Source: Thermoanaerobacteraceae bacterium
GTDB lineage: Bacteria; Bacillota; Desulfotomaculia; Desulfotomaculales; Ammonificaceae
Direction of reading: 5' to 3'
Assembly (NCBI GenBank): GCA_030016455.1
Contig: JASEJH010000091.1
Span: 1-6,395, forward strand
DNA: 6,395 nt
Shown here in pieces: positions 5,923 to 6,395 of this stretch. The position numbers were made by a program, and so were the translations under genes. Under the pieces are notes generated by a model. The model saw nothing but the letters and a program-made list of their open reading frames with translations, was not told the origin of the DNA and searched no databases. Every line of letters starts with the position of its first letter. Positions within the stretch are counted from its first letter, which is position 1.

Positions 5923-6395
5923 ATGCCGTTGAAATCGCTTCGTGCCCAGATCATAATACTCCTGGTAATAGTCCTGGTTGTATACGCCCTGGTGGCGTTT
6001 TATGCAACAACCTCCATTTTGAAGAGCTGCGTCCCGGATACGACCAGCATCCGTCACATGATTCAAACCCTGATGCTCAGCAAAATGGCCGTGCTCGCAG
6101 GTCTGATCGTTATCCTCAGTTTGTTCATCAGCCTCGCTTTCAGCCGGTGGTTAAGCCCGCTGCACAACATTTCCAATACTCTGATAGCAATCGCTAAAGG
6201 GGACTACGACCGCCCGATCGACCCGCCCTGTTACGCCGAATTTCAGGGCATCGTAGAAGCAGCGGAAAGAATGCGCTTGGACATCAAGGAAACCTTTAAC
6301 CGTCTTAACAACCTTTCCAGCTTCGGAATGCGTGCCGTTTCCCTGGTTAAAGAGGAAGAAGCCTACCAGCTCCTGGTACACTACCTGAAGCGGAC
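5923..6395 (+). CDS. Membrane sensor with HAMP domain, N-terminal fragment (runs off window)
   Basis: Open from ATG 5923 to the window edge, giving 157 codons with no stop. AGAGG lies six bases before the ATG, and a plausible promoter is upstream. The N-terminus has one hydrophobic segment (about 10-29), a short external loop of about 24 residues, a second hydrophobic segment (about 54-74), then a HAMP-like region (about 75-127). That region contains WLSPLHNISNTLIAIAKGDY and an amphipathic second helix ending near ETFNRLNN. The next residues (SSFGMRAVSLVKEEEAYQLLVHYLK) resemble the linker and start of a GAF-type or related signalling domain. The architecture fits a sensor histidine kinase, diguanylate cyclase or PP2C-type phosphatase. 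The output domain is beyond the edge, so the class cannot be decided. The external loop is too short for a typical ligand-binding domain, so the signal may be sensed in the membrane or by the next cytoplasmic domain. It is transcribed away from the tRNA-Pro/adk unit. Confidence 0.85.
   Translation, partial: MPLKSLRAQIIILLVIVLVVYALVAFYATTSILKSCVPDTTSIRHMIQTLMLSKMAVLAGLIVILSLFISLAFSRWLSPLHNISNTLIAIAKGDYDRPIDPPCYAEFQGIVEAAERMRLDIKETFNRLNNLSSFGMRAVSLVKEEEAYQLLVHYLKR

Noticed and set aside
6151..6381. Minus-strand 76-codon frame at the right end
   Set aside because: It overlaps the HAMP-encoding region of the plus-strand sensor gene, which has a promoter, ribosome site and recognisable architecture; the minus frame has none.

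Overview
The window looks like chromosomal core sequence from a Gram-positive, probably endospore-forming member of the Firmicutes (Clostridia; a Peptococcaceae- or Thermoanaerobacterales-like lineage is my best guess). The reasons are an adenylate kinase with the four-cysteine zinc LID, strong GGAGG-type ribosome binding sites, frequent GTG starts, a UPF0182 membrane protein, a soluble P-type-ATPase-like HAD protein, a group III phosphofructokinase and Spo0A-box-like sites. The organism assignment is inference, not a match. I see no transposon, CRISPR array, phage gene or other sign of recent transfer.

Layout. Everything from 46 to 5570 is on the minus strand, so transcription runs right to left. 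The order is tRNA-Pro(CGG) (5493-5570) with a near-consensus promoter (5591-5619), adk (4781-5434), a rho-independent terminator (4691-4729), a small HAD protein (4179-4649), a 61-residue zinc-ribbon protein (3906-4091), a 902-residue UPF0182 membrane protein (1169-3877) and 6-phosphofructokinase (46-1149). The last three are packed with gaps of 28 and 19 bases and are probably one operon. On the plus strand, a divergent gene starts at 5923 and runs off the right edge. It encodes the two membrane segments and HAMP region of a sensor protein.

The 352 bases between the tRNA and the sensor gene hold two divergent promoters, a full-length Spo0A-box match and an imperfect hairpin, with no convincing gene.

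How the genes fit together. Adk (AMP + ATP interconversion) and PfkA (committed glycolytic step) are housekeeping energy-metabolism enzymes. The zinc-ribbon and UPF0182 proteins have no known function, but they share an apparent operon with pfkA. No dramatic new system is visible. The most useful leads are the uncharacterised zinc-ribbon/UPF0182/pfkA operon, the mixed nucleotide/PPi signature in the PFK active site, the isolated tRNA-linked adk, and the Spo0A-box-like elements, one of which may belong to a dispersed intergenic repeat.
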